Assembly (NCBI GenBank): GCA_019638705.1
Contig: JAHBTI010000005.1
Coordinates: 62,001-126,000 of the forward strand
From: Bacteroidota bacterium
GTDB lineage: Bacteria; Bacteroidota; Bacteroidia; B-17B0; Aurantibacillaceae
Direction: 5' to 3'
Length of the DNA: 64,000 nucleotides
The position numbers were made by a program, and so were the translations under genes. How positions within the stretch are numbered: position 1 is the first letter of the stretch; each line of letters begins with the position of its first letter. Positions 42,876 through 51,324 of this stretch are shown one piece after another. Under the pieces are notes generated by a model. The model saw only the letters and a program-made list of their open reading frames with translations. It was not told the origin of the DNA and ran no database searches.

Positions 42876-43748
42876 ATGAGAGTAGTTTTACTTTTTGTTG
42901 TAACGGTTAATTTTTTCTTACTTGTTTCGTGTAAGAAATACGGTGCTGCCAACCCTGCTTTTTTTATTAAGGCAAGCCATGTTTCCGTTAAAACAAATTC
43001 TCTGAACATTTCGGGCAGCAACAAAATTACCGACCTGTGGCTGTATGTGGATAAGCAATTTATCGGCGTGTATCCCGTAGGCAATTTAATGCCTGTGCCA
43101 AACCCAAGCAACGGAAAAATAAGAATTGATGTGTTGGCAGGTATTGAAAATAACGGCATTTCAAGCACACGCATTCCGTTGAATTTGTACGCTCTTTTTA
43201 CATTAGATACCTTAGTTAAAAACGGAACAACCATTTCGCGCTCTTTTGCGTTTGAATACCTGCCAACCGTTGTTTTTCCATGGGTTGAAAATTTTGACCT
43301 GCCCGGTTTTCAGTTGATTAACTCTTCGGGTTCGGCGGCTTCTTTTACCTTGGCTTCGGCAGCCGAAAGTTTTGAAGGAAAATCAATGAAATTAGAAATT
43401 CCAAGCACTCATGCCGATGATATTGCGCAGGTAGAATCAGCCGATTATTACACATTGCCCACAAGCAACAGCGATGTGTATCTGGAAATGGATTACAAAT
43501 GCAACGCACCTGTTTATATAGGTTTAGTAGGCAATACCGACCCTACAAAAAAAGCATTAATGCAGTTAAACCCTACCATAACCGACACCAAAAACGCTTG
43601 GAACAAAATTTACATTCAGCTTTCCACTATGGTAAGCATTGAACCTGTTTCAAGCAAGTACAAAGTGTATTTTCAAATTATTAAAAACTCTGAATATCCC
43701 AATCCGCAACTGTTTTTAGACAATTTAAAATTTGTTTACAACCCATGA
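42876..43748 (+). CDS. Putative lipoprotein coupled to a glycosylphosphotransferase gene
   Basis: The protein has 290 residues. The lipobox VSC ends MRVVLLFVVTVNFFLLVSC, so a lipoprotein is predicted. The mature part is beta-rich: an N-terminal domain with KTNSLNISGSNKITDLWLYVDKQFIGVYPVG, then a jelly-roll-like domain (VENFDLPGFQLINSSGSAASFTLASAAESFEGKSMKLEIPS ... YLEMDYKCNAPVYIGLVG ... WNKIYIQLSTMV ... PQLFLDNLKFVY) like carbohydrate-binding folds. It overlaps the next gene by four bases (ATGA), so the two are cotranslated. It may act in surface glycan handling. No named family. Confidence 0.75.
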   Translation: MRVVLLFVVTVNFFLLVSCKKYGAANPAFFIKASHVSVKTNSLNISGSNKITDLWLYVDKQFIGVYPVGNLMPVPNPSNGKIRIDVLAGIENNGISSTRIPLNLYALFTLDTLVKNGTTISRSFAFEYLPTVVFPWVENFDLPGFQLINSSGSAASFTLASAAESFEGKSMKLEIPSTHADDIAQVESADYYTLPTSNSDVYLEMDYKCNAPVYIGLVGNTDPTKKALMQLNPTITDTKNAWNKIYIQLSTMVSIEPVSSKYKVYFQIIKNSEYPNPQLFLDNLKFVYNP

Positions 43749-45166
43749 GCAAACGCCTGATGACCATATACTATTTGCTGGCGGACTTTAGTGCGGCGGC
43801 TTTGGCATGGGCATTTTTTTACTATTACCGCAAAACACAGGTGGACGCTTTAAAAATTGGCAGCGTACCCGATGCCATTTTTGACAACCGTTTTTACATC
43901 AGCGTGTTTGTGTTGCCTGCAATATGGGTGCTGGTGTATTATTTGTCGGGGTCTTACAACAATGTGCTGCGCAAATCGCGTATTAATGAGTTTGTGCAGG
44001 TTCTCAGCACATCTATCATCGGTGTTACGGTATTGTTTTTTGTACTGTTGTTAGACGATTCGGTTGTAACCTATCGCCTGTATTACAAATTGTATTTTGT
44101 GTTGTTTGCCGCACATTTTTTACTCACGGCTTCGTTTCGTTTGCTTTTAAGTTCTTATACCAACCGCAAAATTCATTTGCGCAAATTTGGCTTTAACACC
44201 GTAATTATTGGCAGCAACGAGCGCGCTTTAAAAATGTTTCAGGAAATAAACGCCATGAAATACGGCATCGGCAATCATTTTATCGGCTTCATTCACATTG
44301 AGGGAAAAAATGGTTATTCGGAAGTACTGACAAAACAATTACTTCACTTAGGCGAGTATCACGAAGTAAGAAGCATTATTGAAAGCTATGAAGTGGAAGA
44401 AGTGATTATTGCCTTGGAAAGCTGGGAACACGAGTATTTAAAAACCATTGTAAACGATTTGGGCGATATGGGCGTGGTGATTAAAATTATTCCCGATATG
44501 TATGATATTTTAAGCGGACAGGTGCGCATGACAAGCATTCTTGGCACACCGCTTATTGAAATTAAAGACCAGATTATTCCCGAATGGCAAATTTCAATAA
44601 AACGGTTTATAGATGTGTTTGTTTCGGCACTGGTATTAATTTGTTTCAGTTGGCTGTATGTACTCATTGCCCTTATTGTAAAAATAACTTCAAAAGGTGC
44701 TGTGTTTTTTAAGCAGGAGCGCATTGGCATTCACGGCAAACCGTTTAATATTTACAAATTTCGCACCATGTACGTTGATGCCGAAAAATCGGGACCTGCT
44801 TTATCAAGCATTGACGACCCGCGCGTAACCCCTTTCGGCAGATTTTTGCGCCGTGTGCGTTTAGACGAAATGCCGCAGTTTTACAACGTGTTGCGCGGCG
44901 ATATGAGCATGGTGGGTCCGCGCCCCGAACGCAGATTTTACATTGAACAAATTGTGGTAAAGGCACCGCATTACAAACATTTGCAAAAAATCCGTCCCGG
45001 CATTACAAGCTGGGGGCAGGTAAAATACGGCTACGCCGAAAACGTAGAGCAAATGATTGACCGCCTGAAATTTGACATTTTGTATATTGAAAACATGAGC
45101 CTGCTGTTGGATTTTAAAATTTTGGTGCATACTATTTTAATTGTGTTGCAGGGCAGAGGAAAATAG
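43745..45166 (+). CDS. Exopolysaccharide polyprenyl glycosylphosphotransferase
   Basis: The protein has 473 residues. Four N-terminal helices (about 8-28, 50-69, 84-106, 112-135) lead to a CoA-binding-like Rossmann domain (VIIGSNERALKMF). A fifth helix (FIDVFVSALVLICFSWLYVLIALIVKI) precedes the catalytic bacterial sugar transferase domain with FFKQERIGIHGKPFNIYKFRTM, LRRVRLDEMPQFYNVLRGDMSMVGPRPE and IRPGITSWGQV. It is the WbaP/PssY-type enzyme that starts a lipid-linked polysaccharide by moving a sugar phosphate to undecaprenyl phosphate at the inner membrane. The other polymerisation genes are not in this window. The preceding lipoprotein gene overlaps it. Confidence 0.93.
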   Translation: MSKRLMTIYYLLADFSAAALAWAFFYYYRKTQVDALKIGSVPDAIFDNRFYISVFVLPAIWVLVYYLSGSYNNVLRKSRINEFVQVLSTSIIGVTVLFFVLLLDDSVVTYRLYYKLYFVLFAAHFLLTASFRLLLSSYTNRKIHLRKFGFNTVIIGSNERALKMFQEINAMKYGIGNHFIGFIHIEGKNGYSEVLTKQLLHLGEYHEVRSIIESYEVEEVIIALESWEHEYLKTIVNDLGDMGVVIKIIPDMYDILSGQVRMTSILGTPLIEIKDQIIPEWQISIKRFIDVFVSALVLICFSWLYVLIALIVKITSKGAVFFKQERIGIHGKPFNIYKFRTMYVDAEKSGPALSSIDDPRVTPFGRFLRRVRLDEMPQFYNVLRGDMSMVGPRPERRFYIEQIVVKAPHYKHLQKIRPGITSWGQVKYGYAENVEQMIDRLKFDILYIENMSLLLDFKILVHTILIVLQGRGK

Positions 45167-45191
45167 CTTTGGGCATTATGAAGCCGTAAAA

Positions 45192-45235
45192 TCATTTCTC
45201 GATACGCCTCCTGTCGTCGGCTACTCGAAATGACA
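45192..45235. repeat. Palindromic repeat, TCACTTCTCGATACG family
   Basis: TCATTTCTCGATACGCC pairs with GGCTACTCGAAATGACA. The matching T and A changes in both arms preserve base pairing relative to the 39145 copy, so the stem is conserved by compensation. Confidence 0.85.
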
Positions 45236-45280
45236 ACTGTCAGTTTTAAAGTAATTTATAATCCTGAATAAATTTAAACG

Positions 45281-45312
45281 AAAAAAGTAAAGTGCGTTGG
45301 CTTTACTTTTTT
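45281..45312. terminator. Rho-independent terminator
   Basis: AAAAAAGTAAAG (45281-45292) pairs perfectly with CTTTACTTTTTT (45301-45312) across an 8-base loop, with T-rich ends for the plus direction. It ends the glycosylphosphotransferase operon. TATTTTTG at 45316-45323, just after it, is a perfect -7 box for the next gene. Confidence 0.75.
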
Positions 45313-45354
45313 CGTTATTTTTGTTACAATCAATCATTTAAAAAAATGTAAACT

Positions 45355-47691
45355 ATGAAAAATTTTACTCTTTTTTTGTTGTTATTGACAGCATTTGTGC
45401 TGCCTGCCCAAAACCAACTTAGCAAATGGTATTTTGGTAAACACGCTGCGCTTGATTTTATGACTAATCCACCCACCGTTTTAAACAATAGTGCCATGAA
45501 TAATGGTGTGGGCGGTTCAGTAGAAGGCAGTTCAAGCATAGCAGACGCGGCAGGCAATTTATTGTTTTATACTAATGGGGAAACAGTATGGAACAGCCAA
45601 CACACCATAATGGCAAATGGAACAGGTTTGTTCGGAAGTCTTTCAAGCGTACAGTCTTCAATGATTATTAAACATTCTGTTAATCCAAACTTGTATTACA
45701 TATTCACAATGGATTGTTGTGGAACATCTGGAAGTGGAAATGATTTTAATTATTCTGTTGTAGATATGAGTTTGGCAGCAGGTTTGGGTTCGGTTACTGT
45801 AAAAAATGCACCCATATACAACGCTCCTTGCACTGAACAACTTAACGCCACCAAACACGCTAACGGTGTGGATTGCTGGATAATGATACATGAATTGAAT
45901 TCAAATAATTTCAGAGCCTATCTTCTTACTGCAACGGGACTAAATACAACAGCCGTTGTTTCTTCGGTAGGAACAACGGTTAACTACAATGGTTTTATGG
46001 GAACTATAAAGTTTTCTCCCACAGCACAAAAAATAGCTTCTGTATTAAATTCAGGAGGAGGGCTTATAGAATTATATGATTTTGATAATATTACAGGTGT
46101 AGTTAGCAATCCCTTAAACTTAGGTTCGGGCAAATCTTCTTATGGCTGTGAGTTTTCAGCCGACGGAACAAAATTTTATGCAGGAGGAACTAATCTTGCT
46201 TTCCATTTAACTCAATGGGATTTGAATGCAGGTTCAAATGCCGCTATCTTTTCTTCTTCTGTGGTAGTAGCTCCCAACGTGCCAGGCTGCAATGGTATGC
46301 AGTTAGCACCTAACGGAAAAATATACATTGTCGTCAATAATGGTACAGGTTCTCTTAGTGTTATTAATAGTCCCAACGCAGTAGGAACGGCTTGCAACTT
46401 TACTTTAAATGGGCAACTTTTTTCTGTTGCCGCTATTAATGCTACGCCTGTTGTTAATTCATCTGCTACTTATGGTACGCCTAATATGCTCGTTGCGGGG
46501 GGCTGTATTTTTAATTATGGATTGCAACTAAGTAATACCGTTGTTTGCAACAGTAGCGATGTGGTTAGTGCAAACATTGTAAATGTTATCGGTAATCAAG
46601 GTAACATAAATTATTTATGGAGTAATGGCTCTAATACATACACCAGCCCTCAAATAAATGCTTTACCAATTGGTAATTGGACGGTTATAGTAACAGACGA
46701 GGCAGGTTGCCAAAGAAAAAAACTGTTTACAGTTTCACAAACCACAACGGCATTAAGTATTACGGCAAGCAATGCCAACCCTTGCGGTAGTGGCAGTCCT
46801 GTAACGTTAAGTGCAGGCGGTGCAACTACTTACACTTGGAGTACAGGCTCACAGGCACAAAGTATTATAGTAAGCCCGACTATAAACACTCAATATTCCG
46901 TTTCCACAACAGATGAATACGATTGTGTGTTAAGCAATACAATAACCATAAATCCTTTATCAGCTCCCGAAATTTCGCTTAACACCAACAGCGGTAATTA
47001 CATAGCTTGTGTAGGCGATACACTTATTTTAAACGCAAGCGGTGCAAGTTCTTATGCGTGGAGTGCAAACGGTAATTTTATAGCAAGTACACAAACGCTT
47101 GCCGTTGCCCCATTGCACAATACAACGTATTACGTTACAGGCATTGCCCAAAACGGCTGCGAAAGCTTGAGCGTTCCTGTGAGTGTAACAGTTGCGCCAC
47201 CACCTGCATTAAGCGTAAGCGGTTCTACCATTTATTGCAGCGCGCAAATAGTTACGCTCACGGCTTCGGGTGCATACAATTATTATTGGCAATGGGGCGG
47301 TGCGCACGCACACGCTTCCTCATCAACCATTGTTTTAAAACAAGGCGTAACCACCCAATACACGCTTACAGGCACAAACGAGTACGGCTGCAAAAGCACA
47401 GAGGTGGTAACGGTAACAATTGGCTGCGTGGGCATAGATAAGTTTGAAATTGGAAGTGAGAAGTTTGAAGTTTACCCCAACCCCGCTTCGCAAATGTTAA
47501 ATGTTGAAAGTCCCCCAAGCCTCAAAGGGGGAACGGTTGAAATTTATGTGTACGATGTTTTAGGCAATGTAATTTTGAATGAAAAATTAAACATTGAAAA
47601 CAACGTGGCGCAAATAAACGTAAGCGCATTAAAAAGCGGAATGTATTTCCTGAAAATCGGCAACGCCACACGAAAGTTTGTGAAAGAATAG
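45355..47691 (+). CDS. Large cell-surface protein with Ig-like domains and T9SS sorting domain
   Basis: The protein has 778 residues with a signal peptide (MKNFTLFLLLLTAFVLPAQ). The first 380 residues form a propeller-like domain (FGKHAALDFMTNPP, SSIADAAGNLLFYTNGETVWNSQH, GTIKFSPTAQKIASVLN, CEFSADGTKFYAGG, QLAPNGKIYIVVNNGTGSLSVI). Several Ig/PKD-like repeats follow (SNTVVCNSSDVVSANIVNV, ITASNANPCGSGSPVTLSAGG and two more), then YPNPASQMLNV and a type A sorting domain ending SGMYFLKIGNATRKFVKE. Exported by the T9SS. The sorting domain carries a translated palindromic repeat at 47511-47532. Ligand unknown. Confidence 0.88.
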   Translation: MKNFTLFLLLLTAFVLPAQNQLSKWYFGKHAALDFMTNPPTVLNNSAMNNGVGGSVEGSSSIADAAGNLLFYTNGETVWNSQHTIMANGTGLFGSLSSVQSSMIIKHSVNPNLYYIFTMDCCGTSGSGNDFNYSVVDMSLAAGLGSVTVKNAPIYNAPCTEQLNATKHANGVDCWIMIHELNSNNFRAYLLTATGLNTTAVVSSVGTTVNYNGFMGTIKFSPTAQKIASVLNSGGGLIELYDFDNITGVVSNPLNLGSGKSSYGCEFSADGTKFYAGGTNLAFHLTQWDLNAGSNAAIFSSSVVVAPNVPGCNGMQLAPNGKIYIVVNNGTGSLSVINSPNAVGTACNFTLNGQLFSVAAINATPVVNSSATYGTPNMLVAGGCIFNYGLQLSNTVVCNSSDVVSANIVNVIGNQGNINYLWSNGSNTYTSPQINALPIGNWTVIVTDEAGCQRKKLFTVSQTTTALSITASNANPCGSGSPVTLSAGGATTYTWSTGSQAQSIIVSPTINTQYSVSTTDEYDCVLSNTITINPLSAPEISLNTNSGNYIACVGDTLILNASGASSYAWSANGNFIASTQTLAVAPLHNTTYYVTGIAQNGCESLSVPVSVTVAPPPALSVSGSTIYCSAQIVTLTASGAYNYYWQWGGAHAHASSSTIVLKQGVTTQYTLTGTNEYGCKSTEVVTVTIGCVGIDKFEIGSEKFEVYPNPASQMLNVESPPSLKGGTVEIYVYDVLGNVILNEKLNIENNVAQINVSALKSGMYFLKIGNATRKFVKE

Positions 47692-47692
47692 G

Positions 47693-47735
47693 CACTTCTC
47701 GATACGTCCCCTGTCGTTGGCTGCTTGAAGTGACA
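47693..47735. repeat. Palindromic repeat, TCACTTCTCGATACG family
   Basis: CACTTCTCGATACGTCCCC pairs imperfectly with TTGGCTGCTTGAAGTGACA. It begins 2 bp after the T9SS gene stop, so it may act as its transcript end. Confidence 0.8.
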
Positions 47736-47796
47736 GGAGGGGAATACGGTTAAATTCAGTATCTTTACATCTCAAAATTTTTTTCAAGCAACCAAA

Positions 47797-48939
47797 ATGA
47801 AAGTTTATTTAGATAACGCGGCTACAACCAAGTTAGACGAAAACGTGTTGAAAGCCATGATGCCTTTGCTTACCGAAGATTTCGGAAACCCCTCATCAAT
47901 TCATGCGTTTGGGCGCAAAACGCGCACCTCGGTTGAAAATGCCCGCAAAACCGTAGCCAAATTATTAAACGCCACGCCCGCCGAACTGTTTTTTACTTCG
48001 GGCGGCACAGAAGCCGATAACACCGCCATTTGTCAGGTAATTGACAAATACAACATCACACACGTTATTTCAAGCCCTATTGAACATCACGCCGTTGAAC
48101 ACACCATTAAAGTATTGGAACAGGCAGGAAAAATAAAAGTAAGCTGGGTAAACATTGACGACAAAGGCAATGTGGATTTAACGCATTTGGAAGAACTTTT
48201 GAAAAACAATCCGCGCTCTTTGGTGTCGCTGATGCACGCCAATAATGAGATTGGCACATTGCTGCCTTTAAAAGAAGTGGGCGAAATCTGCAAAACATAC
48301 GATGCCATTTTTCACAGCGATACGGTGCAAACCATGGGGCATTATCCCATTGATGTAAAAGACATCAACGTGCATTTTATTACCTGTGCCGCACATAAGT
48401 TTCACGGACCAAAAGGCGTTGGGTTTTTGTACATTAATCATAATTATAAAATTTCGCCGTTTATACACGGCGGTGCGCAGGAGCGCAATATGCGCGGCGG
48501 CACGGAAAACGTAGCAGGCATTGTGGGTTTGGCAAAGGCTTTGGAAATTTGTTTTGATGAAATGAAAGAACATCAGGCGCACATTATGGCGTTGAAAGAT
48601 TACATGAAACAAAAGTTGATTGACACCATTCCCACTATTGAATTTAACGGCGAAACGGCTCACGACAAATCGTTGTACACCGTTTTAAATTGCCGTTTGC
48701 CACAGCACCCCGATGCGGAAATGGTATTGTTTAATTTAGACATTGCAGGCATTGCGGCAAGTGGCGGAAGTGCTTGCAGCAGCGGCAGCAATCAGGGAAG
48801 CCATGTTTTGCGGGCATTGGGCATTGATATGGAACGCCCGAGTGTGCGTTTCAGTTTTAGCAAATACAACACCAAAGAGGAAATTGACTTTGTGGTTTCA
48901 AAACTTGCGGAACTGTTTGCGGTGAAAGAAAAAGTTTAA
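47797..48939 (+). CDS. Cysteine desulfurase (IscS/NifS family)
   Basis: The enzyme has 380 residues. PLP enzyme that moves sulfur from cysteine to Fe-S assembly and tRNA thiolation. VYLDNAATTKLD, FGNPSSIHAFGR, ELFFTSGGTEADN, the PLP Lys K201 in AAHKFHGPKG, the GGTENV segment, and the active Cys C327 in SGGSACSSGS. The loop with Cys is of the NifS/IscS type. It is not next to an IscU gene. It could supply sulfur for MnmA and for the Nfu protein in the same window. Confidence 0.93.
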   Translation: MKVYLDNAATTKLDENVLKAMMPLLTEDFGNPSSIHAFGRKTRTSVENARKTVAKLLNATPAELFFTSGGTEADNTAICQVIDKYNITHVISSPIEHHAVEHTIKVLEQAGKIKVSWVNIDDKGNVDLTHLEELLKNNPRSLVSLMHANNEIGTLLPLKEVGEICKTYDAIFHSDTVQTMGHYPIDVKDINVHFITCAAHKFHGPKGVGFLYINHNYKISPFIHGGAQERNMRGGTENVAGIVGLAKALEICFDEMKEHQAHIMALKDYMKQKLIDTIPTIEFNGETAHDKSLYTVLNCRLPQHPDAEMVLFNLDIAGIAASGGSACSSGSNQGSHVLRALGIDMERPSVRFSFSKYNTKEEIDFVVSKLAELFAVKEKV

Positions 48940-48948
48940 TTTTCTTAT

Positions 48949-49075
48949 GCCACGAATTTCACTAATTACACAAAACATCATTGCGAGCGATAGTGAAGCA
49001 ATCTGCCGATAAAAAGATTGCTTCGTCGTTCCTCCTCGCAATGACGACTGAAAAAATATCCGTGTAATTCGTGGC
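48949..49075. repeat. Nested palindromic repeats: CCACGAATTTCAC element split by TCATTGCGAGCG element
   Basis: The outer element is the same family as 40781-40836 (GCCACGAATTTCACTAATTA at the left, CGTGTAATTCGTGGC at the right). Between its arms, 48978-49045 holds a second palindrome with TCATTGCGAGCGATAG on the left and CTCCTCGCAATGAC on the right. The inner one appears to have inserted into the loop of the outer one. Confidence 0.85.
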
Positions 49076-49117
49076 TGCATTATTTTCTTATTTTTACACC
49101 CACAAAAATTAAAATGT

Positions 49118-49678
49118 ATGGCAGATATAACATCAGTTTTAAATAACGCAAAGGTTGCTATGGAAAAAGCAATTTCGCACTTGGAAAACGAGTTGCAAAA
49201 AGTGCGGGCAGGAAAAGCAAGCCCCGTAATGCTGGAAAGTGTGATGGTGGATTATTACGGCAGCAAAGTATCTATCAGCAACACAGCAAGTGTAAACACA
49301 CAAGATTCGCGCACCATTATTATTCAACCCTGGGAAAAATCAATGCTTACGCCCATTGAAAAAGCCATTCAAATGGCAAATTTGGGTTTCAATCCTCAAA
49401 ACGACGGCATTATTATTCGCATTGTAGTTCCGCCATTAACCGAAGAACGCCGCAAAGAATTAACCAAAACCGCAAAAAGTTTGGGCGAAGATGCAAAAGT
49501 AGGCGTGCGTAATGTGCGCAAAGAAGCCATGGAGCAAATTAAGAAATTGCAAAAAGAGGGTTTGGCAGAAGATATGGCAAAAGACGGTGAAGCAAAAATT
49601 CAAACATTAACCGACAGCCACGTTACAAAAATTGACAAACACGTTGAGCAAAAAGAAAAAGAAATTATGACGGTGTAA
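49118..49678 (+). CDS. frr: Ribosome recycling factor
   Basis: The protein has 186 residues. With EF-G it splits post-termination ribosomes in the cytoplasm. The RRF pattern is clear: AMEKAISHLENELQKVRAGKASPVMLESVMVDYYGS, IQPWEKSMLTPIEKAIQMANLGFNPQNDG, IIRIVVPPLTEERRKELTKTAKSLGEDAKVGVRNVRKEA and the C-terminal helix. Here it follows the repeat-filled gap after the cysteine desulfurase rather than pyrH. A terminator follows. Confidence 0.97.
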   Translation: MADITSVLNNAKVAMEKAISHLENELQKVRAGKASPVMLESVMVDYYGSKVSISNTASVNTQDSRTIIIQPWEKSMLTPIEKAIQMANLGFNPQNDGIIIRIVVPPLTEERRKELTKTAKSLGEDAKVGVRNVRKEAMEQIKKLQKEGLAEDMAKDGEAKIQTLTDSHVTKIDKHVEQKEKEIMTV

Positions 49679-49703
49679 CTACTCTAAAGTGCCATTGACC
49701 AAT

Positions 49704-49743
49704 AAAAAAAGCCGCCCCACTGTTTAAAGCGGGGCGGCTTTTT
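49704..49743. terminator. Bidirectional rho-independent terminator
   Basis: AGCCGCCCC (49710-49718) pairs with GGGGCGGCT (49731-49739), with A run before and T run after. It lies between the convergent frr and cold-shock genes and can serve both. Confidence 0.9.
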
Positions 49744-49769
49744 CATTTCAAAAAATTGGTAATTTTTAT

Positions 49770-49958
49770 TTACGCCAATTTCACATTTACGGCATTTGGT
49801 CCTTTTTTGCCGTCTTGAATTTCAAATGTTACCACATCGTTTTCGTTGATTTGGTCTTGCAAGCCCGAAACGTGCACAAATACTTCTTTGCCGCTTTCTG
49901 CTTTAATAAATCCGAAACCTTTGGTTGCGTTGAAAAATTTCACTGTACCTTTTTCCAT
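49770..49958 (-). CDS. Cold-shock domain protein (CspA family)
   Basis: The protein has 62 residues, a single OB fold. RNP1 is KGFGFI (13-18) and RNP2 is [22 protein letters not shown] and [10 protein letters not shown] complete the family pattern. RNA chaperone. Its upstream region (49959 onward) is long enough for a structured leader, as in other csp genes, but no specific thermosensor pattern was identified. Confidence 0.95.
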   Translation of the reverse strand: MEKGTVKFFNATKGFGFIKAESGKEVFVHVSGLQDQINENDVVTFEIQDGKKGPNAVNVKLA

Positions 49959-50293
49959 TTTTTTATTTGTTTTTTATTGCTCCCTTTTCTTTTTGTTATT
50001 CAAACACCACAGGGCTAAAGGGAATTTTCCGCGTGGTATTTGTTTCATTAAAGGTTTAGTGTTTTAAAAACACATCATACTGTCCTGCACAAAATTTCCT
50101 TGCATTGCTTTGTTGTTTATTACCCACCTGTGTGAATTGAAACTAAACGAATAAAAAGAAGCGAGAAGCTGAAAAGGGTATGAGATGAATTTTAAATTTT
50201 ATTCGCTTGTAATGATTGTGTGTAAATGTAGAACAAAAAATTGGTACTGCAAAATTTATAAATAATGATTTGTCTGAAGTCCAATAAAGAATT
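49959..50293. other. Upstream region of the cold-shock gene
   Basis: This 335-bp region is AT-rich, with no open frame worth calling and no repeat family member. It should contain the promoter and leader of the minus-strand cold-shock gene. Confidence 0.4.
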
Positions 50294-50442
50294 GTCAGTT
50301 CGAGTAGGTTTGCTGCCTCTTTGCAAACCTTATCGAGAACTGAAGTCGTAAAATCACTTCTCGATACGCCCTCATTCTTCGGGCTACTCGAAGTGACAGG
50401 GCTTCTCGATACGCCTCCTGTCGTCGGCTACTCGAAGTGACA
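50294..50442. repeat. Cluster of three TCACTTCTCGATACG-type palindromes
   Basis: First (50294-50343) is an inverted, diverged copy, GTCAGTTCGAGTAG ... TATCGAGAACTGA, with a long loop. Second (50354-50398) has TCACTTCTCGATACGCCC and GGGCTACTCGAAGTGACA. Third (50402-50442) has CTTCTCGATACGCC and GGCTACTCGAAGTGACA. Tandem placement suggests the site is a hot spot for this family. Confidence 0.85.
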
Positions 50443-50475
50443 GAGGACTTTAGACAAATCATTATTAGCAGGCAT

Positions 50476-50712
50476 TCAAGCAAGCTTCCACATCGGTTTT
50501 GCTTTCATAATTTTTTTATGAACGCTGCAATCTTCGCTGTGTGCGCCACGCAGGTAGCCAATGCTCATTAAAAATTCGTTTACAATTTCGCCGCCTGTAA
50601 ATTTGAGTGTTTTTTTAAACAGCTTCACCCATTCGTCTTTTGTTTTGGGATGGTGGTGTTCTAACCATTTTTCAAACGAGCCAAATTGTTTCCCAATTCA
50701 AGCCCGCCTGGT
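50476..50712 (-). pseudogene. Decayed second copy of tag (DNA-3-methyladenine glycosylase I)
   Basis: About 235 bp match the 3' part of the intact tag gene at 53193 with scattered differences, including GAACGCTGCAATCTTCGCTG and ACCATTTTTCAAACGAGCC. The stop (TGA at 50476) is in frame with the matched C-terminus. Near 50690 the sequence jumps from the middle of the gene to the codons for NQAGLNWETI; the junction is at an AAATTGTTT word that occurs at both places in the intact gene, which implies a deletion between short direct repeats. The remainder of the 5' end is missing and the fragment abuts the thioredoxin-like stop. The reading frame is broken by the deletion. Confidence 0.85.
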
Positions 50713-51309
50713 TTATTTTTTCTTAATCGTGCAACCAATGGCTTTAGTAACATCAGGCGAAGGATTTTTTCCTTTTTCTAAAGCGGCAATGGCGTTTTCC
50801 AAATAATGTTCTTTTACTGCATTGGCATCGTCCACATTATCGTCAATGGCACCAATGTATTTTACAACAAGGTTTTTATCTAAAAGAAAAACGTGAGGCG
50901 TTTTAGTTGCGCCGTATTGCGGATATATTTTCTGACCTTCATCAAACAAATACGGAAAGGCAAAATCTTTTTCTTTTGCGCGCACTTTCATCAGCTCATA
51001 GCTGTCGGCGGGTTGCACTGCGGGGTCGTTCGGGTTAATGGCAAGCAACACATATCCTTTGTCTTTGTATTTGCGGGCAAGGTCGTTTATTCTGTCTTCG
51101 TATTTAACGGCAAAGGGACAATGATTGCAAGTAAAAACTACAATAAAGCCTTTGGCATCTTTGTAATTTGCCATGCTGTAAATTTTTTCGTCAACTGATT
51201 TTAAGTTGAAATCGGTGGCTTTGTCTCCAGGTTTGTATCCGCCTGAAACTTGTGCTTCGGCTGTAGAAAGCATGGAAGCAAATGCAATGATTGATGCTAT
51301 TTTTTTCAT
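50713..51309 (-). CDS. Thioredoxin-like (AhpC/TSA-type redoxin) secreted protein
   Basis: The protein has 198 residues with a signal peptide MKKIASIIAFASMLSTAEAQ. Redoxin fold: YKPGDKATDFNLKSVDEKIYSMANYKDAKGFIVVFTCNHCPFAVKYEDRI with CxxC-like CNHC, then GYVLLAINPNDPAVQPADSYELM and TPHVFLLDKNLVVKYIGAIDDN. It resembles the periplasmic redoxins common in Bacteroidota. It follows a TlpA-like gene in the same direction (15 bp), so a two-gene redox unit is likely. Its stop codon adjoins the tag remnant. Confidence 0.88.
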   Translation of the reverse strand: MKKIASIIAFASMLSTAEAQVSGGYKPGDKATDFNLKSVDEKIYSMANYKDAKGFIVVFTCNHCPFAVKYEDRINDLARKYKDKGYVLLAINPNDPAVQPADSYELMKVRAKEKDFAFPYLFDEGQKIYPQYGATKTPHVFLLDKNLVVKYIGAIDDNVDDANAVKEHYLENAIAALEKGKNPSPDVTKAIGCTIKKK

Positions 51310-51324
51310 ATTATTTATTTGTTT

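Noticed and set aside
49959..50293. Cold-shock thermosensor leader
   Set aside because: The region is long enough, but I could not identify a defined alternative structure.
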